In this document: positions 13,774 through 14,519 of the stretch, piece by piece
Layout: every line of letters starts with the position of its first letter
Position numbering within the stretch: position 1 is the first letter of the stretch
Assembly (NCBI GenBank): GCA_017940955.1
Contig: JAGAXP010000113.1
Location: 1 to 14,519 of the forward strand
Length of the DNA: 14,519 bases
DNA from: Oribacterium sp.
GTDB lineage: Bacteria > Bacillota_A > Clostridia > Lachnospirales > Lachnospiraceae
Direction of reading: 5' to 3'
Position numbers and translations under genes: made by a program
Notes under the pieces: model-generated
Databases searched by the model: none
Seen by the model: only the letters and a program-made list of their open reading frames with translations
What the model was told of the DNA's origin: nothing

Positions 13774-14519
13774 ATGGAAGAAACCAGGATCATCAAAAAG
13801 CTGTCTCGAGTCGGAATCTGGGGCAATGTTTTACTTGCCGGATTCAAATTGGCTGCAGGAATCATGGGAAACTCCAGTGCAATGGTTTCTGATGCGGTTC
13901 ATTCTCTTTCAGATGTTTTCGCAACTTTTGTTGCATATCTTGGAGTACGACTGTCTATGAAGCCTGAAGATGAGAATCACCCTTACGGTCACGAAAGGCT
14001 TGAGTGTGTTGCATCTCTAATTTTGGGCCTCATCCTTGCAGGAACTGGTATTGGTATAGGATATACAGGTATCCAAAAAATCATGTCTCATGAAAAGTTG
14101 GTGATTCCCACCATGCTTCCGCTTGTTGCTGCAGTTATTTCAATAGTCGTTAAAGAAGCAATGTTCTGGTATACCATGATATATGCTAAGAAGCTTAATT
14201 CATCTGCATTTAAAGCAGATGCCTGGCATCATCGTTCTGATGCATTGTCTTCAATTGGTTCTTTCATCGGAATCGGACTGGCCATGATAGGATTTCCTAT
14301 TATGGATCCTATTGCAAGCCTTGTTATCTGTCTGTTTATTCTTAAAGTAGCTTATGATATCTCCCGGGATGCTCTGGATAAAATGCTTGATACATCCTGT
14401 GATAAGGATTTTGAAGAAAATCTACGGACTTTCATTGAAGATCAGCCAGGTGTGGAACATATCGACCTGCTTCACACAAGACAGTTTGGAAACAAGATCT
14501 ATATCGATCTTGAAATCGC
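13774..14519 (+). CDS. Cation diffusion facilitator (CDF) metal efflux protein, 3' end outside the window
   Basis: Starts MEETRIIKKLSRVGIWGNVL behind an ideal AGGAGGT six to seven bases before the ATG; 248 codons are visible and the frame is open at the window edge. The CDF membrane domain is clear: TM1 with GNVLLAGFKLAAGIMGNSSA, TM2 with MVSDAVHSLSD, the loop motif HPYGHERLE, TM5 with WHHRSDALSS, and the start of the cytoplasmic dimerisation domain (IEDQPGVEHIDLLHTRQFGN). The two metal-site motifs read H-x-x-x-D in both TM2 and TM5, a pattern usually associated with Zn-type CDFs, although Co/Ni/Fe export by such proteins is known. It exports divalent metal from the cytoplasm in exchange for protons. 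Control by the upstream NiCo riboswitch argues for Co/Ni (or Fe) as the physiological signal. Confidence 0.93.
   Translation, partial: MEETRIIKKLSRVGIWGNVLLAGFKLAAGIMGNSSAMVSDAVHSLSDVFATFVAYLGVRLSMKPEDENHPYGHERLECVASLILGLILAGTGIGIGYTGIQKIMSHEKLVIPTMLPLVAAVISIVVKEAMFWYTMIYAKKLNSSAFKADAWHHRSDALSSIGSFIGIGLAMIGFPIMDPIASLVICLFILKVAYDISRDALDKMLDTSCDKDFEENLRTFIEDQPGVEHIDLLHTRQFGNKIYIDLEI

Noticed and set aside
13472..13960. 162-aa plus-strand open frame
   Set aside because: It runs through the promoter, riboswitch and terminator and overlaps the well-supported CDF gene in another frame.

Overview
The window looks like chromosomal accessory DNA from a Gram-positive anaerobe of the Clostridia, most likely a Lachnospiraceae relative (Butyrivibrio/Pseudobutyrivibrio type). 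The grounds are strong GGAGG-type ribosome binding sites, a sortase-anchored SpaA/Cna-B surface protein, an ISL3-type insertion sequence, an RNA polymerase alpha-CTD-like domain of Firmicutes type and a NiCo (czcD) riboswitch. Base composition is uneven: 4170-5490 is very AT-rich, while 6250-6320 is a short GC-rich island. The genus assignment is inference from protein style; no marker gene is present.

Left part (1-4265) is a scarred mobile-element region. It starts with what looks like the outer end of an IS21-like element, running directly into a secreted transglutaminase-like gene that is itself cut off by a 45-bp palindrome made from an ISL3-type end. Next come a minus-strand phosphoribosyltransferase-like gene and a full-length but dead ISL3-family element (transposase with one frameshift and one in-frame TAG). 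Beyond it is a Sel1-repeat protein carrying a DnaA N-terminal-like domain, whose upstream part was probably lost to the IS. The palindrome at 644 matches the right IS end far better than the IS's own left end does, so 644-3576 may once have moved as a unit with the phosphoribosyltransferase as cargo.

Middle part (4379-8314) holds four genes of largely unknown function: an AT-rich 278-aa protein, a 101-aa protein, a 237-aa protein, and an AAA+ ATPase of CbbX/SpoVK type fused to an alpha-CTD-like helix-hairpin-helix domain. The last two form a tight operon ending in a perfect terminator. Two related structured elements (5491-5622 and 6138-6251) each end in a terminator-like stem plus T-run, carry a shared 22-nt motif just after it, and lie about 125 nt before a gene start. 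They are the best candidate here for an undescribed regulatory RNA family; a minus-strand small-ORF reading is also possible. A consensus promoter at 5253-5282 adjoins a perfect inverted repeat and has no gene close behind it.

Right part (8482-14519) holds a 1067-aa wall-anchored surface protein (signal peptide, BspA-like leucine-rich repeats, a degenerate thioester-like domain, four Cna-B/SpaA domains, T/E/P stalk, TPKTG sorting motif). Six bases after its stop comes the orphan C-terminal fragment of an SLC13-type permease. A shared bidirectional terminator, a 47-aa membrane peptide on the minus strand and a LysR-type regulator follow. The window ends in a cation diffusion facilitator gene preceded by a promoter, a NiCo riboswitch and a terminator, which together form a metal-responsive efflux unit.
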